Source: Elioraea tepida
GTDB lineage: Bacteria > Pseudomonadota > Alphaproteobacteria > Acetobacterales > Acetobacteraceae
DNA length: 64,000 bases
Assembly (NCBI RefSeq): GCF_019203965.1
Contig: NZ_CP076448.1
Coordinates: 744,001-808,000, forward strand
Reading direction: 5' to 3'
Positions 43,748 through 51,722 of this stretch are shown in pieces (positions within the stretch are counted from its first letter, which is position 1; every line of letters starts with the position of its first letter). The position numbers were made by a program, and so were the translations under genes. The notes under the pieces were generated by a model, which was given only the letters and a program-made list of their open reading frames with translations, was not told the DNA's origin and searched no databases.

Positions 43748-44752
43748 TCAGACCAAACTGGTCGGGATTTCGGTCAGTTCGGGCCAGAGAGCGTTCACAA
43801 GCGCGCCAAGATCGGGCGGAGGTGGCGTCTCGAAGCGGAGCAGCGCGCCTGTGACGGGGTGGGCGAAGGCGAGGGTTGCGGCATGCAGCGCCTGGCGGGG
43901 AAAGCCCGCAAGCCTCGCCGCAAGCTCGGCCGGGAGGCTTCGGGCAGCGGCGGGAAGGCGCCGGCAATAAAGCGGGTCGCCGACGATCGGGTGGCCGGCA
44001 TGGGCGAGATGGACCCTGATCTGGTGGGTGCGCCCCGTCTCGAGGCGGCAGGCGAGCAGCGAGACGGCCGTGCCATGGGCGCGGAGAAGCCTGACCCTGG
44101 TCGCGGCCGGGCGGCCGCGCGGCACCACCGCCATGCGCTTCCGATCGACCGGGTGGCGGCCGATCGGCGCCTCGATCCGGAAGGCCTGCTCTCCCGGAAC
44201 GCCCCAGGCGAGGGCGAGATAGGTGCGCTCGAGCGCGCGCGCGGCGAAGGCTCGGGCGAGCCCCTGATGCGCCCGGTCCGTCTTGGCGACGACCATCACC
44301 CCGGACGTGTCCTTGTCCAAGCGGTGCACGATTCCCGGCCTCCCCTCGCCGCCGATCACCGGGAGTTCGCCCTCGGCATGGGCGAGCAGGGCGTTGACGA
44401 GCGTGCCCTCGAGGTTTCCCGGAGCGGGGTGCACCACGAGCCCTGCCGGCTTGTCGAGCACGATCAGATCCGCGTCTTCGTAGAGGATCGAGAGGTCCAT
44501 CCGCTGCGGCAGCGGCTTCGCCCGTGCGGGGGGAGGAACGGCCAGAACGTAGCGCGCCCCGGGGCGGACCGGCTCGGCGGGGTCGCGGACGGTCGCGCCA
44601 TCGCGCCGGACGTGCCCGGCCTCGATCAGCGCCTTGATGCGCGACCGCGACAGCTCCGCCACGACGGAGGCGAGCCAGCGGTCGAGCCGCTGGTTTGCGG
44701 CGCCACCATCGGCCACCATCTCACGCTCGGCCGGCTCCGTACCGGCCGTCAT
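43748..44752 (-). CDS. rluD: RluD-type 23S rRNA pseudouridine synthase
   Basis: A 334-residue RluA-family enzyme. N-terminal S4 domain (QRLDRWLASVVAELSRSRIK), then the catalytic block GIVHRLDKDTSGVMVVAKTD with the essential Asp, RPAATRVRLL and RLETGRTHQIRVHLAHAGHPIVGD (shown in part as ETGRTHQIRVHLAHAGHP). With S4 domain and length it fits RluD, which modifies helix 69 of 23S rRNA. ATG 44752 is used here; a later ATG (MVADGG) is also possible, as neither has a strong ribosome binding site. It lies upstream of rpoH, divergent from DUF6476. Confidence 0.92.
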   Translation of the reverse strand: MTAGTEPAEREMVADGGAANQRLDRWLASVVAELSRSRIKALIEAGHVRRDGATVRDPAEPVRPGARYVLAVPPPARAKPLPQRMDLSILYEDADLIVLDKPAGLVVHPAPGNLEGTLVNALLAHAEGELPVIGGEGRPGIVHRLDKDTSGVMVVAKTDRAHQGLARAFAARALERTYLALAWGVPGEQAFRIEAPIGRHPVDRKRMAVVPRGRPAATRVRLLRAHGTAVSLLACRLETGRTHQIRVHLAHAGHPIVGDPLYCRRLPAAARSLPAELAARLAGFPRQALHAATLAFAHPVTGALLRFETPPPPDLGALVNALWPELTEIPTSLV

Positions 44753-44773
44753 GCGGGGAGTGTCCAGGAGGCC

Positions 44774-45079
44774 ATGCGCGCCCTGAAGGCTGCCGTGATC
44801 GTCATGGGGGTGATGATCGTCATCGCCTCTATTATGCTCGCGATCGTCATCGCCAACCGTCTGTCGTCGCGCTCGGCCGCCACCATGCCGATCGAGGCGA
44901 GCCTCGACCAGCCGCCGGGAACGCGGATCGTCGGCGTGGCGAGCGTGGGCGAGCGGCTCGCGGTTCACGTGACTGGCGGCGGCCTCCCCGACCGGATCGT
45001 CTTCGTCGAGGCGACGCGCGGGCGGGTGGTCGGCACGCTGGTACCGGAGGCTCCGCCAGCCGGGGCGCAGGGGCGATGA
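44774..45079 (+). CDS. DUF6476-like small membrane protein
   Basis: A 101-residue protein: MRALKAAVIVMGVMIVIASI continues into MLAIVIANRL, one N-terminal membrane helix, followed by a ~65-residue periplasmic part with TRIVGVASVGERLAVHV and RIVFVEATRGRVVGTLV. The N-terminus and size match the DUF6476 family found next to rluD in alphaproteobacteria. CCAGGAGGCC is a good ribosome binding site. Its TGA overlaps the start of the JAMM gene (ATGA), so both are coupled. No function is known. Confidence 0.7.
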   Translation: MRALKAAVIVMGVMIVIASIMLAIVIANRLSSRSAATMPIEASLDQPPGTRIVGVASVGERLAVHVTGGGLPDRIVFVEATRGRVVGTLVPEAPPAGAQGR

Positions 45080-45474
45080 TCGGCACCGTTCGCCTCGAGC
45101 GGTCGGTCGCCGCCGCCCTGCCGCGGCTTGCCGCGGCCGCCCTGCCGCGCGAGGCCTGCGGGCTGCTCACCGGCCGGCGCGCGGGCGGCGTGCTCTTGCT
45201 CGACGGGCTCGCCCCCTCGCGCAATCTCGCCGCCGGCGAGGGGTCGTTCGAGATCGACGCCGCCCTTCATCTCCGCCTGCAACGGAGCACGCGCGCCGTG
45301 GCCGCCGTCTGGCACAGCCACCCGCGCGGCGGGCCGACGCCGTCGGCGCGCGACGCGGCCGGGGCCTGGGATGCCGGGCTCGTGTGGCTGATCACCGCCG
45401 GGGACGCGACCACGGCCTGGCTGCCCCTCGGCGAGGGCCTCGGCTTCGCGCCGCTTCCGCTCGAGCTCGCCTGA
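45076..45474 (+). CDS. JAMM/Mov34 (M67-type) metallopeptidase
   Basis: A 132-residue single-domain protein with the JAMM zinc signature: Glu in PREACGLLTG and HSHPRGGPTPSARD (HxH...D). In bacteria such enzymes remove C-terminal extensions from ubiquitin-like sulfur carriers, as in thiamine, molybdopterin or cysteine synthesis. No sulfur-carrier or E1-like gene lies nearby, so its target is unknown. It is translationally coupled to the DUF6476 gene and followed eight bases later by DUF2256. Confidence 0.85.
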   Translation: MIGTVRLERSVAAALPRLAAAALPREACGLLTGRRAGGVLLLDGLAPSRNLAAGEGSFEIDAALHLRLQRSTRAVAAVWHSHPRGGPTPSARDAAGAWDAGLVWLITAGDATTAWLPLGEGLGFAPLPLELA

Positions 45475-45482
45475 GGAGCGGG

Positions 45483-45680
45483 ATGCGCCGCAAGGGCGAC
45501 CTGCCCTCGAAGCCCTGCGCCGTCTGCGGCAGGCCGTTCTCCTGGCGCAGGAAGTGGGCCAAGGTGTGGGACGAGGTACGCTACTGCTCCGAGGCCTGCC
45601 GGGCGCGGCGTGGGCGCGAGAGGAAGGGAGAGCGATGCTGTTCCGGAGCGACAACGTCACCGCGGTCTGCGATGAGGTGA
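45483..45680 (+). CDS. DUF2256 family zinc-finger-like protein
   Basis: A 65-residue basic protein. The N-terminal 40 residues, KGDLPSKPCAVCGRPFSWRR, KWAKVWDEVRYCSEACRARR, are the DUF2256 pattern with two Cys pairs (CxxC and CxxxC), likely binding zinc. Its last ~16 codons overlap the start of the threonine-aldolase gene in another frame by 46 bases, and that tail (CCSGATTSPRSAMR) has no family resemblance. No function is known. Confidence 0.75.
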   Translation: MRRKGDLPSKPCAVCGRPFSWRRKWAKVWDEVRYCSEACRARRGRERKGERCCSGATTSPRSAMR

Positions 45681-46681
45681 TCGCCGCGATCCTCGCCGTA
45701 AACCGGGGCGATGCCGCCCCTTACGGTGCGGACGAGACGACGGCGCAGCTCGCCGGGGCCTTTGGTGCCTATTTCGAGGCGCGCGTGTCGGTCCACCCGG
45801 TTGCGACCGGGATCGCCGCGAACGCGCTCTCGCTCGCCGCCGCCATGCCGCCGCCGGGTGCGGCGATCTGCCATCGCAACGCGCATGTGAACACCTCCGA
45901 GAGCGGCGCCCCGGAGTTCTTCTCGGGCGGCGGCAAGCTGCTCGTGCTCGACGGGGCGCACGGCAAGCTCTCGGCCGAGGCGGTGGACGCACTCGTTCGC
46001 TCGTCCTCGCCCGACCGGATGCAATCGGCCCCGCCGACGGCGGTGACGGTGACGCAGGGCACCGAGGCCGGAACCGTGTACACGCTCGAGGAGCTCGCGG
46101 CGATCAGCGCCGTCTGTCGCCGCCACGGCCTTGTCCTGCACATGGACGGGGCGCGCTTCGAGAACGCGCGCGCAGCCCTCGGCTGCTCGCCGGCCGATCT
46201 CACCTGGCGCGCGGGCGTCGACATCCTGAGCTACGGAGCCACCAAGAACGGGGCGATGTGCGCCGATGCGGTGATCATCTTCGACGGCCCACACGCGGCG
46301 CAGCTCGGCCGCTTTATGGGCCAGCGCCGCCTGCGGGCGGGCCAGGTGTTCTCGAAGATGCGGTATCTCTCGGCCCAGCTTCTCGCGATGATCGAGGGAG
46401 GCGTGGCGGAGCGGAACGCCACCCATGCCAACCGGATGGCGGCGAAACTCTCGGCGGGGCTCGCGGCGATCCCGGGCGTGCGGCTCCTGCACCCGACGGA
46501 GATGAACGAGGTGTTCGTCTTCCTGCCCGAGGCGGTGCGCGCGGCGCTTGCGCGGCGCGGCTATTCGATCCGGCCGCGACCGGAGGACCCTTCCGTCGTG
46601 CGCTTCGTCACCGCCTGGAACACGGCCGAGAGCGACGTCGCGGCGTTCCTTGCCGCTGCCGTGCCGGAGGCGGTTGTGTGA
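45635..46681 (+). CDS. ltaE: Low-specificity L-threonine aldolase
   Basis: A 348-residue PLP enzyme cleaving L-threonine or L-allo-threonine to glycine and acetaldehyde. It begins LFRSDNVTAVCDEVIAAI, and HVNTSESGAPEFFSGGGKLL and LHMDGARFENARAAL (PLP-binding Asp) are family blocks. SYGATKNGAMCADAV holds the PLP lysine, and RYLSAQLLAMIEGG follows. AGGAAGGGAG precedes the ATG at 45635. The gene overlaps the DUF2256 reading frame by 46 bases. Close relatives of this subgroup are also annotated as beta-eliminating lyases. Confidence 0.9.
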   Translation: MLFRSDNVTAVCDEVIAAILAVNRGDAAPYGADETTAQLAGAFGAYFEARVSVHPVATGIAANALSLAAAMPPPGAAICHRNAHVNTSESGAPEFFSGGGKLLVLDGAHGKLSAEAVDALVRSSSPDRMQSAPPTAVTVTQGTEAGTVYTLEELAAISAVCRRHGLVLHMDGARFENARAALGCSPADLTWRAGVDILSYGATKNGAMCADAVIIFDGPHAAQLGRFMGQRRLRAGQVFSKMRYLSAQLLAMIEGGVAERNATHANRMAAKLSAGLAAIPGVRLLHPTEMNEVFVFLPEAVRAALARRGYSIRPRPEDPSVVRFVTAWNTAESDVAAFLAAAVPEAVV

Positions 46682-46709
46682 TCCCCTCGCGAGGGCGACG
46701 CCGGCCGGC

Positions 46710-46738
46710 TTGATCTCGACGGCTGCGGCGCGTATACG
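46710..46738 (+). promoter_or_regulatory. Promoter of tRNA-Glu(CUC)
   Basis: TTGATC (46710-46715), a 17-base spacer and TATACG (46733-46738), with the tRNA 5' end 13 bases further on. Spacing and position are ideal for a sigma-70-type stable-RNA promoter. Confidence 0.6.
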
Positions 46739-46750
46739 CCCGCGTATCGG

Positions 46751-46826
46751 GTCCCGTTCGTCTAGAGGCCTAGGACACCGCCCTCTCACGGCGGCAACAG
46801 GGGTTCGAATCCCCTACGGGACGCCA
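46751..46826 (+). tRNA. tRNA-Glu (anticodon CUC)
   Basis: 76 bases including encoded CCA. Acceptor GTCCCGT pairs with ACGGGAC. The anticodon stem CCGCC/GGCGG encloses CTCTCAC, giving anticodon CUC for GAG codons. The T arm contains GGTTCGAATCC. It shares the acceptor and D-arm sequence with the tRNA-Glu at 48605-48680 on the other strand. Confidence 0.97.
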
Positions 46827-47436
46827 AGTCATCCGCGTCATCCTGCGATCCAGTCCGTCGTCCGCTTGGGCGCTCCGGAAAGCACGGCCAGCGCCCCGCC
46901 ACGACGCCCCCAGAACGGACGGGCGCGAGCGCGTTCACGGCCCCACTCCAGAAGCCACCGGGCGCGCCGTCGGACGTAGTGCCATTCTTCGGTCCGCGCG
47001 CGTGTCAGACATCGGCCCCCGAAAAAGCGCGGGCTCAGGGAACCAGCCCGTCCCGCTGGCGATCCGGGTTCGGGGCTGGTGCCGGGTCGCCCTGATCCCG
47101 TCCGCATCGCCACGCCGCCAAAGGCCTGCTTCGGCTGAGCATCACGCAGGGGAGCGCACGTGATGCGTTTGCAATCATTGCGCTATCCCACCCGAAGGCG
47201 ACGCCGGTTCGAGAGCGGAACGGTATGCTCCCAAGGCAAGTCGAACAATCAGGCGCCCGTTCTCGACGGATGATGGGCCGTCGCGGTGCCCTTCCCGCTC
47301 CCTCACAGGCCTTCCATGCGAAGACACACCAGAAACAGCCGGGAACACGGAGCGATTACAGAAGACGCCTCATGAAGGTGCTGCACGGAAGAGTTGTAGC
47401 TGTCTCGAGTGTTTGTTTTACCGGAACTTGCCTACC
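46827..47436. other. Gene-poor segment between tRNA-Glu(CUC) and the IS5-type element
   Basis: About 610 bases. A minus-strand open frame (46838-47113) has highly biased Arg/Gly composition and no recognisable domain, so I do not call it. The last ~100 bases before the IS are less GC-rich (AGTGTTTGTTTTACCGG). I see no gene, terminator or RNA here; the segment may be residue from integrations at the tRNA. Confidence 0.45.
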
Positions 47437-48269
47437 AGGCTCAGGACTCATTGTCCGAGCCAGAAGGTGACGATGGCGGCGAGGGTGATGGCGCCGAAGA
47501 AGATGGTGGCGCATCGGTCGTAGCGAGCCGCGATGCGTCGGAAATCCTTGAGGCGGCGGAAGGCGATCTCGATGCGGTGGCGCTGACGATAGAGCGCCTT
47601 GTCGTAGGGGATGGGCTGCTTGCGGTTCTTCTTGGTCGGGATGCATGCGGCGATGCCACGCTCGGCGAGCGCGGCGCGGAACGGGGTGCTGTCGTAGCCG
47701 CGGTCAGCGATCAGCTCGCGCGCCGGCGGCAGGAGTGGGGCGAGGATGTTGGCGCCCTTCTGGTCGTTCATCTGCCCGGCGGAGAGCATCATGACGACGG
47801 GGCGGCCTTGGCTGTCGCAGACGGCGTGGAGCTTGGCGTTCAGCCCGCCCTTGGTTCTGCCGATGCACCGATCAGGCGCCCCCTTTTGAGGAGGCTGGCC
47901 GCGGTGCGGTGGGCCTTCAGGTGCGTGCTGTCGATGATTAGGCGGTCGGGCTCGCCGGCCTCGCCGGCGAGGGCGGCGAAGATGCGGCTGAACACTCCAG
48001 CGGACGAAGCGGTTGTAGAGGGTCTTGTGCGGGCCGTAGCCCGGCGGGGCGTCGCGCCAGCGCAGGCCGCCCCGGATGACGAAGATGATGCCGCTCAGCA
48101 CGCGCCGGTCGTCCACGCGCGGGATGCCGTGCGAGAGCGGGACGTGCGGCCGGATGCGCCGCATCTGCGCCGGGGTGAGCAGGAACAGGACGGACATGAG
48201 GGCACCTCCGCCCCGTTCAGAATCACGCCCGCCCGCGTCGCCGCAAGCAGATGAATGGGTCCTGAGCCT
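47437..48269 (-). mobile_element. IS5-family (IS427-like) insertion sequence
   Basis: 833 bases bounded by inverted repeats AGGCTCAGGACTCATT (47437-47452) and, read inward from 48269, AGGCTCAGGACCCATT: 16 bp with one mismatch. It carries one transposase gene on the minus strand with the frame arrangement of the IS427 subgroup. I could not define a target duplication with certainty. Confidence 0.85.
47448..48197 (-). pseudogene. IS5-family transposase, frame disturbed
   Basis: The N-terminal part (LTPAQMRRIRPHVPLSHG, LRWRDAPPGYGPHKTLYNRF) and C-terminal part (GRTKGGLNAKLHAVCD, IADRGYDSTPFRAAL, RIEIAFRRLKDFRRIAARYD) are in one frame. The block between, with the first catalytic Asp (VFSRIFAALAGEAGEPDRLI then IDSTHLKAHRTAASLL), is in another. 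The return at AAAAGGGGG (47879-47887) is probably the natural programmed slip of IS427 elements. The exit near 48000, where the usual bases between RWS and VFSRIF are missing, is a deletion. The D-D-E residues are all present but no single continuous product is made. Confidence 0.8.
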
Positions 48270-48604
48270 AGGGTGACCATAACGGCCATCCGCAGTCTAC
48301 GATTTCTACAAGTCGGAACGTTGCAGGATACGGAAGGGGTGCAGCGCTCCGACAGCACAATAATCGCGTGCCACCGCATGTGGTTTACGCCGACGCGGTG
48401 GGCCTGGCAGCACCGCCCTTCTGCGACGCTGACCGGCCCGCACCGACCTGGCTGACTCACTGGAAAACGGTAGCGTCTGGAATGACGCGAAGGGATCTGG
48501 CGCTTGGCGCCCGCTCAGCCCTCGAAGCGGGTGCAGAGTGTAGGGGCGAAAGCGCGCGGACACAGCAAAGCCACGCAACTGCAACGTTTGACAGCTGGTG
48601 GACA
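48270..48604. other. Gene-poor segment between the IS5-type element and tRNA-Glu(UUC)
   Basis: 335 bases, noticeably less GC-rich than the window average (CTACGATTTCTACAAGTCGG, ACAATAATCGCG). No ORF with recognisable sequence and no clear terminator. It continues the segment enclosed by the two tRNA-Glu genes. Confidence 0.45.
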
Positions 48605-48680
48605 TGGCGTCCCGTACGGGATTCGAACCCGTGTTACCAACGTGAAAGGCTGGTGTCCTAGGCCTCTAGACGAACGGGAC
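48605..48680 (-). tRNA. tRNA-Glu (anticodon UUC)
   Basis: 76 bases including CCA, read from 48680 down. Acceptor GTCCCGT/ACGGGAC; the anticodon stem CCAGC/GTTGG encloses CTTTCAC, giving UUC for GAA and GAG codons; the T arm contains GGTTCGAATCC. Upstream on the minus strand TTGCAT (48720-48715), 17 bases, TACCGA could be its promoter. Convergent with the tRNA-Glu(CUC) 1.8 kb away. Confidence 0.96.
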
Positions 48681-49029
48681 GCGGCGCGTGGTCGGTAGCC
48701 TGTCGGCCGAGCCGATGCAACTGGCGAAAATGAAGACCGGGCCAGGAGGTGCCGGGCACAGTCAGCCCGCCCAGGCGGCCCATGGCCACAGGTGGCCCCT
48801 GTCCGTGCTCAAGCGAGGTCGGGAGGACGCTCAGGTATATCGAACGCTGCGGGCGCCCCCGTCGCGCCACTGTTCGTCCGCCCTGTCACCGCCCACCGCG
48901 GCCGATCGCCCCCTGAGCGGACCAGGGCCGGAAGCGTCCGCTGCGCCACCCGCCGGCCGGTGCTCACCGCACCGCCGAGCGAGCCCCCCTGCCAGGCACG
49001 CGCACACCCGCCCATAGGCCCTCGCGCGC
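48681..49029. other. Intergenic region between tRNA-Glu(UUC) and DUF1491
   Basis: 349 bases. The first ~60 hold the putative tRNA promoter on the minus strand. The rest contains only GC-rich open frames without domain resemblance. No gene called. Confidence 0.45.
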
Positions 49030-49362
49030 TCACACAAGCCGCGCCTCGAAGGGCGGAACAAGGTCCGGCGCATCCACCTCCACCACCCACAGATCAGGGT
49101 CGCGCTTCAGAGCCCGAGCCAGATAGGCATCCGCCGCCGCCTGGTCCACAGGCCCTTCCCCGGTCGCGCGAAGCCAGGCGAGCCTGCCCTCGCCGTCACG
49201 CACCTGCACAAGCGGCACCAGCCCCTCGCGCCCCCGCAGCACCACCGCGATGCCGCCCGAATCGGCATCGCCCTTGCGCAGAACCACGGCAGGGCGTGCC
49301 TGTCGGTCACACTGGCGAACCAGGGCCGAGACCCAGACGCCCGACTTGAGCCGCGCCTCCAT
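49030..49362 (-). CDS. DUF1491 family protein
   Basis: A 110-residue protein starting MEARLKSGVWVSALVRQCDR, the typical DUF1491 opening. PAVVLRKGDADSGGIAVVL and PLVQVRDGEGRLAWLRATGE follow, and it ends with a helix ADAYLARALKRDPDLWVVEV. The family is confined largely to alphaproteobacteria and uncharacterised. It starts six bases after the heavy-metal-binding gene upstream on the same strand. Confidence 0.85.
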   Translation of the reverse strand: MEARLKSGVWVSALVRQCDRQARPAVVLRKGDADSGGIAVVLRGREGLVPLVQVRDGEGRLAWLRATGEGPVDQAAADAYLARALKRDPDLWVVEVDAPDLVPPFEARLV

Positions 49363-49368
49363 CGCGCC

Positions 49369-49560
49369 TCACTCGGCCACGCCGAAGCCCGCGGCGACGA
49401 TCGCGGCCTTCGCGGCGTCGAGATCCCCGCCCACGATCTCCGCTTCGCCGCGTTCGAGATCGACCTTCGCCGTCGCTCCGGGTAGCGCCGCTTCCACGGC
49501 CCGCTTGACGGCGGCCGCGCACCCGCCGCAGGTCATGCCCGTCACCTTCACCACCGCCAT
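49369..49560 (-). CDS. Heavy-metal-associated (HMA) domain protein, copper-chaperone type
   Basis: A 63-residue single HMA domain: VKVTGMTCGGCAAAVKRAV carries the GMxCxxC metal-binding motif in the first loop, followed by the expected beta-alpha-beta-beta-alpha-beta pattern (AKVDLERGEAEIVG, AAIVAAGFGVAE). It probably carries Cu(I) in the cytoplasm. No copper ATPase is adjacent. It forms a two-gene unit with DUF1491. Confidence 0.9.
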   Translation of the reverse strand: MAVVKVTGMTCGGCAAAVKRAVEAALPGATAKVDLERGEAEIVGGDLDAAKAAIVAAGFGVAE

Positions 49561-49593
49561 CGCCCAACCTCCGCGTCGAAAGCCACCCATCGC

Positions 49594-50661
49594 ATGCCCG
49601 AGCCGATACGCCTCGTCCATGCCGAGCCGCTGCCGCACCCGGCCTGGACGGAGATCATCGCCGCAGACCGGCGGCTTGCCACCACGCCCGTCGGCGCCGC
49701 CACGGAAGAGCACGAGGTCGCGCGACTCTTCGAAGGCGTCAGAGCCTATCAGGTCGGCTCCCTGCGCGACGAGTTGCCGCGCCATCTCTGGCCCGACGCG
49801 GCCCTGCTCGCCCGCGCTCCCGACCTGCTCGCCGTGTCCACCCATGGTGCGGGGTATGACACGGTCGACGTCCCCGCCATGACCCGAGCCGGGGTTCTGG
49901 TCATGACCCAAGCGGGCGGCAATGCGGAAGGCGTCGCGGAGCATGCGGTCGCGATGATGCTCGCCCTGCTCAAGCGCATCCCGGAGGCGCACCGGGCGAT
50001 GCTCGAGGGGCGCGCGCAGGATCGCGCGGCCCTGATGGGCCGTGAGCTCGCGGGCCGAACCCTCGGCCTGATCGGGCTCGGGAATATCGGCACGCGCGTC
50101 GCGCGGATCTGCCGTGACGCCTTCTCCTGCCGCGTGCTCGCGGCCGACCCGTATCTCGACACCGCAACCGTCGCCGCGCGCGGAGCGGAGAAGGTCGATC
50201 TCTCCGAGCTGCTCGCGGCGTCGGACGTCGTCTCGATCCACTGCCCGCTGACTGAAGAGACGCGCGGCATGATCGGCGGGACGGCGCTTGCCGCGATGCG
50301 CGACGGCGCCATTCTGGTCAACACCGCACGCCAGTTCATCCATGACGAGGCGGCGGTGCTCGAGGCGCTCGAGAGCGGCAGGCTCGCCGGCGCCGGGCTC
50401 GACTGCTGGGACCGCGAGCCGCAGCCCGACCCCGCGAACGCTCTGCTCCGTCACCCGCGCGTGCTTGCCTCGCCCCACACCGCAGGCGTGACGGAGGAGA
50501 GCCGGCGGCGGATCGCCACCTGGGGAGCGCAGCAGCTGATCGGCCTGTTCCTCCGCGGCGAGCGGCCGCCGCGGCTCGTCAACCCGGAGGCCTGGCCACG
50601 CTTCGCCGAGCGCTTCGCGCACGCCTTCGGCCGAAGCCCGGAAACGCCCGCCCCCGCCTAG
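49594..50661 (+). CDS. D-isomer-specific 2-hydroxyacid dehydrogenase
   Basis: A 355-residue NAD(P) enzyme. GRTLGLIGLGNIGTRVARIC is the dinucleotide site, VNTARQFIHDEAAVLEAL holds the catalytic Arg, DCWDREPQPDPANALL the Glu region and ASPHTAGVTEESRR the catalytic His. It begins 33 bases from the divergent HMA gene. It differs from the enzyme at 7188-8156 and resembles the SerA-like branch, but without ACT domain. Substrate unknown. Confidence 0.88.
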   Translation: MPEPIRLVHAEPLPHPAWTEIIAADRRLATTPVGAATEEHEVARLFEGVRAYQVGSLRDELPRHLWPDAALLARAPDLLAVSTHGAGYDTVDVPAMTRAGVLVMTQAGGNAEGVAEHAVAMMLALLKRIPEAHRAMLEGRAQDRAALMGRELAGRTLGLIGLGNIGTRVARICRDAFSCRVLAADPYLDTATVAARGAEKVDLSELLAASDVVSIHCPLTEETRGMIGGTALAAMRDGAILVNTARQFIHDEAAVLEALESGRLAGAGLDCWDREPQPDPANALLRHPRVLASPHTAGVTEESRRRIATWGAQQLIGLFLRGERPPRLVNPEAWPRFAERFAHAFGRSPETPAPA

Positions 50662-50710
50662 GCGTCGCCCCCGGCACCCCGCCACCCCGAGAGACCGCCC
50701 GTTCCCTCGA

Positions 50711-50734
50711 CGCGACGCCTGAGCTAGCGTCGCG
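50711..50734. repeat. Short inverted repeat before the small basic protein gene
   Basis: CGCGACGC, eight bases, GCGTCGCG: an 8-bp perfect stem 50 bases after the hydroxyacid dehydrogenase stop and 25 bases before the next ATG. It may terminate the upstream transcript or be an operator. Confidence 0.4.
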
Positions 50735-50758
50735 CCCGATCCGAGATGGAGTTCGACG

Positions 50759-50980
50759 ATGGCCAAGGCCAAGGACCCGACGGCAGGGATGACGGAGGCG
50801 CAGAAGGCCTACGAGGCCAAGCGCGCCGCGAAGGCGGGCATGAGCCTCGAGAAGTGGCTCGCGCAGAAGCAGAAGGCGGCGGCAAAGACCGCGCGCACCA
50901 CCGCAAGCCCGGCAGCGAAGCCGAAGCGCAAAACGGGGCTGCTCGGCCGCCTGCTCGGCCGCGCCCGCGGCGAGGGCTGA
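50759..50980 (+). CDS. Small Lys/Ala-rich basic protein
   Basis: A 73-residue protein rich in Lys, Ala and Arg: MTEAQKAYEAKRAAKAGMSL, EKWLAQKQKAAAKTARTT, then PKRKTGLLGRLLGRARGEG. The N-terminal part is helical and charged, the C-terminal part strongly basic and could bind nucleic acid or membrane surfaces. I recognise no family. Strand-consistent codon use and clear start support that it is real. Confidence 0.5.
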   Translation: MAKAKDPTAGMTEAQKAYEAKRAAKAGMSLEKWLAQKQKAAAKTARTTASPAAKPKRKTGLLGRLLGRARGEG

Positions 50981-51054
50981 ACGCGCCCGCCCGGATCGCC
51001 AGCGCCCACGCCTGCTCGCCCCGCCCGCTCGAAGCGCTCGCCGCCCCCGCCCGT

Positions 51055-51654
51055 TCACAACATCCGCATCAGCGTCCCGTCACCGCGGAGCGCGTGGTGG
51101 TAGATCGCACCACCCACATGTGCGACGAGCAGGACCACGATCGCATAGGCGAAGACGGTGTGGATGGTGGAGAGGATCTCCGCGAGCCACTTCGTCTCTC
51201 CCACCACGGCCGGGAGGTCAATGAAACCGAGATAGGCGGTCGCCCCCTGCATCGGGAAACCCCAGGCGTTGGTGGCGACGAAGCCGACGATCGGCTGCAG
51301 GATCAGAAGCGCGTAGAGCGCGTGGTGCACGCCCGCCGCCGCCCGGCGGATCGCCATCGGTACATGGTCAGGCAGCGGCGGTGGCGGATGGAAGCGCCGC
51401 CAGGCAAGGCGCGCGAGCGAAACGAAGAGGATGGTCAGCCCCGCCGATTCGTGGATCGCGTAGAAGACGAGCTTGGTCTCGAACGGATCGGTCTTGATGT
51501 ACTTGATCACGAACCCGAAGGAGAGGGCGACCAGCATCAGCACGACGGTGACCCAGTGGAACCATTTCGCCACCGTCGTGTACTGGCCATCCGGATGCGC
51601 CGCATCCCGGCCTGCCAAAACGGCACCAGACACCGTCCCGACCTGCTGGTCCAT
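51055..51654 (-). CDS. Cytochrome b561-type membrane protein
   Basis: A 199-residue four-helix di-heme membrane protein. It starts MDQQVGTVSGAVLAG after GGGAGAAG. Likely heme ligands are the histidines in AKWFHWVTVVLML, HESAGLTILFVSLARLAWR, GVHHALYALLILQPIVG and TIHTVFAYAIVVLLVAHVGG. The family oxidises or reduces quinones, or takes electrons from superoxide, in the inner membrane. It is a single gene convergent with the small basic protein. Confidence 0.9.
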   Translation of the reverse strand: MDQQVGTVSGAVLAGRDAAHPDGQYTTVAKWFHWVTVVLMLVALSFGFVIKYIKTDPFETKLVFYAIHESAGLTILFVSLARLAWRRFHPPPPLPDHVPMAIRRAAAGVHHALYALLILQPIVGFVATNAWGFPMQGATAYLGFIDLPAVVGETKWLAEILSTIHTVFAYAIVVLLVAHVGGAIYHHALRGDGTLMRML

Positions 51655-51722
51655 CCCGCTTCTCCCTCCCGAGCGCGCAACAGTATGCCACAGGCGCCGG
51701 GGTTGTTTGGGCAAACGGCGTC

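Noticed and set aside
46838-47113. 91-residue minus-strand frame between tRNA-Glu(CUC) and the IS5 element
   Set aside because: Arg/Gly-biased composition, no Shine-Dalgarno sequence and no recognisable family.
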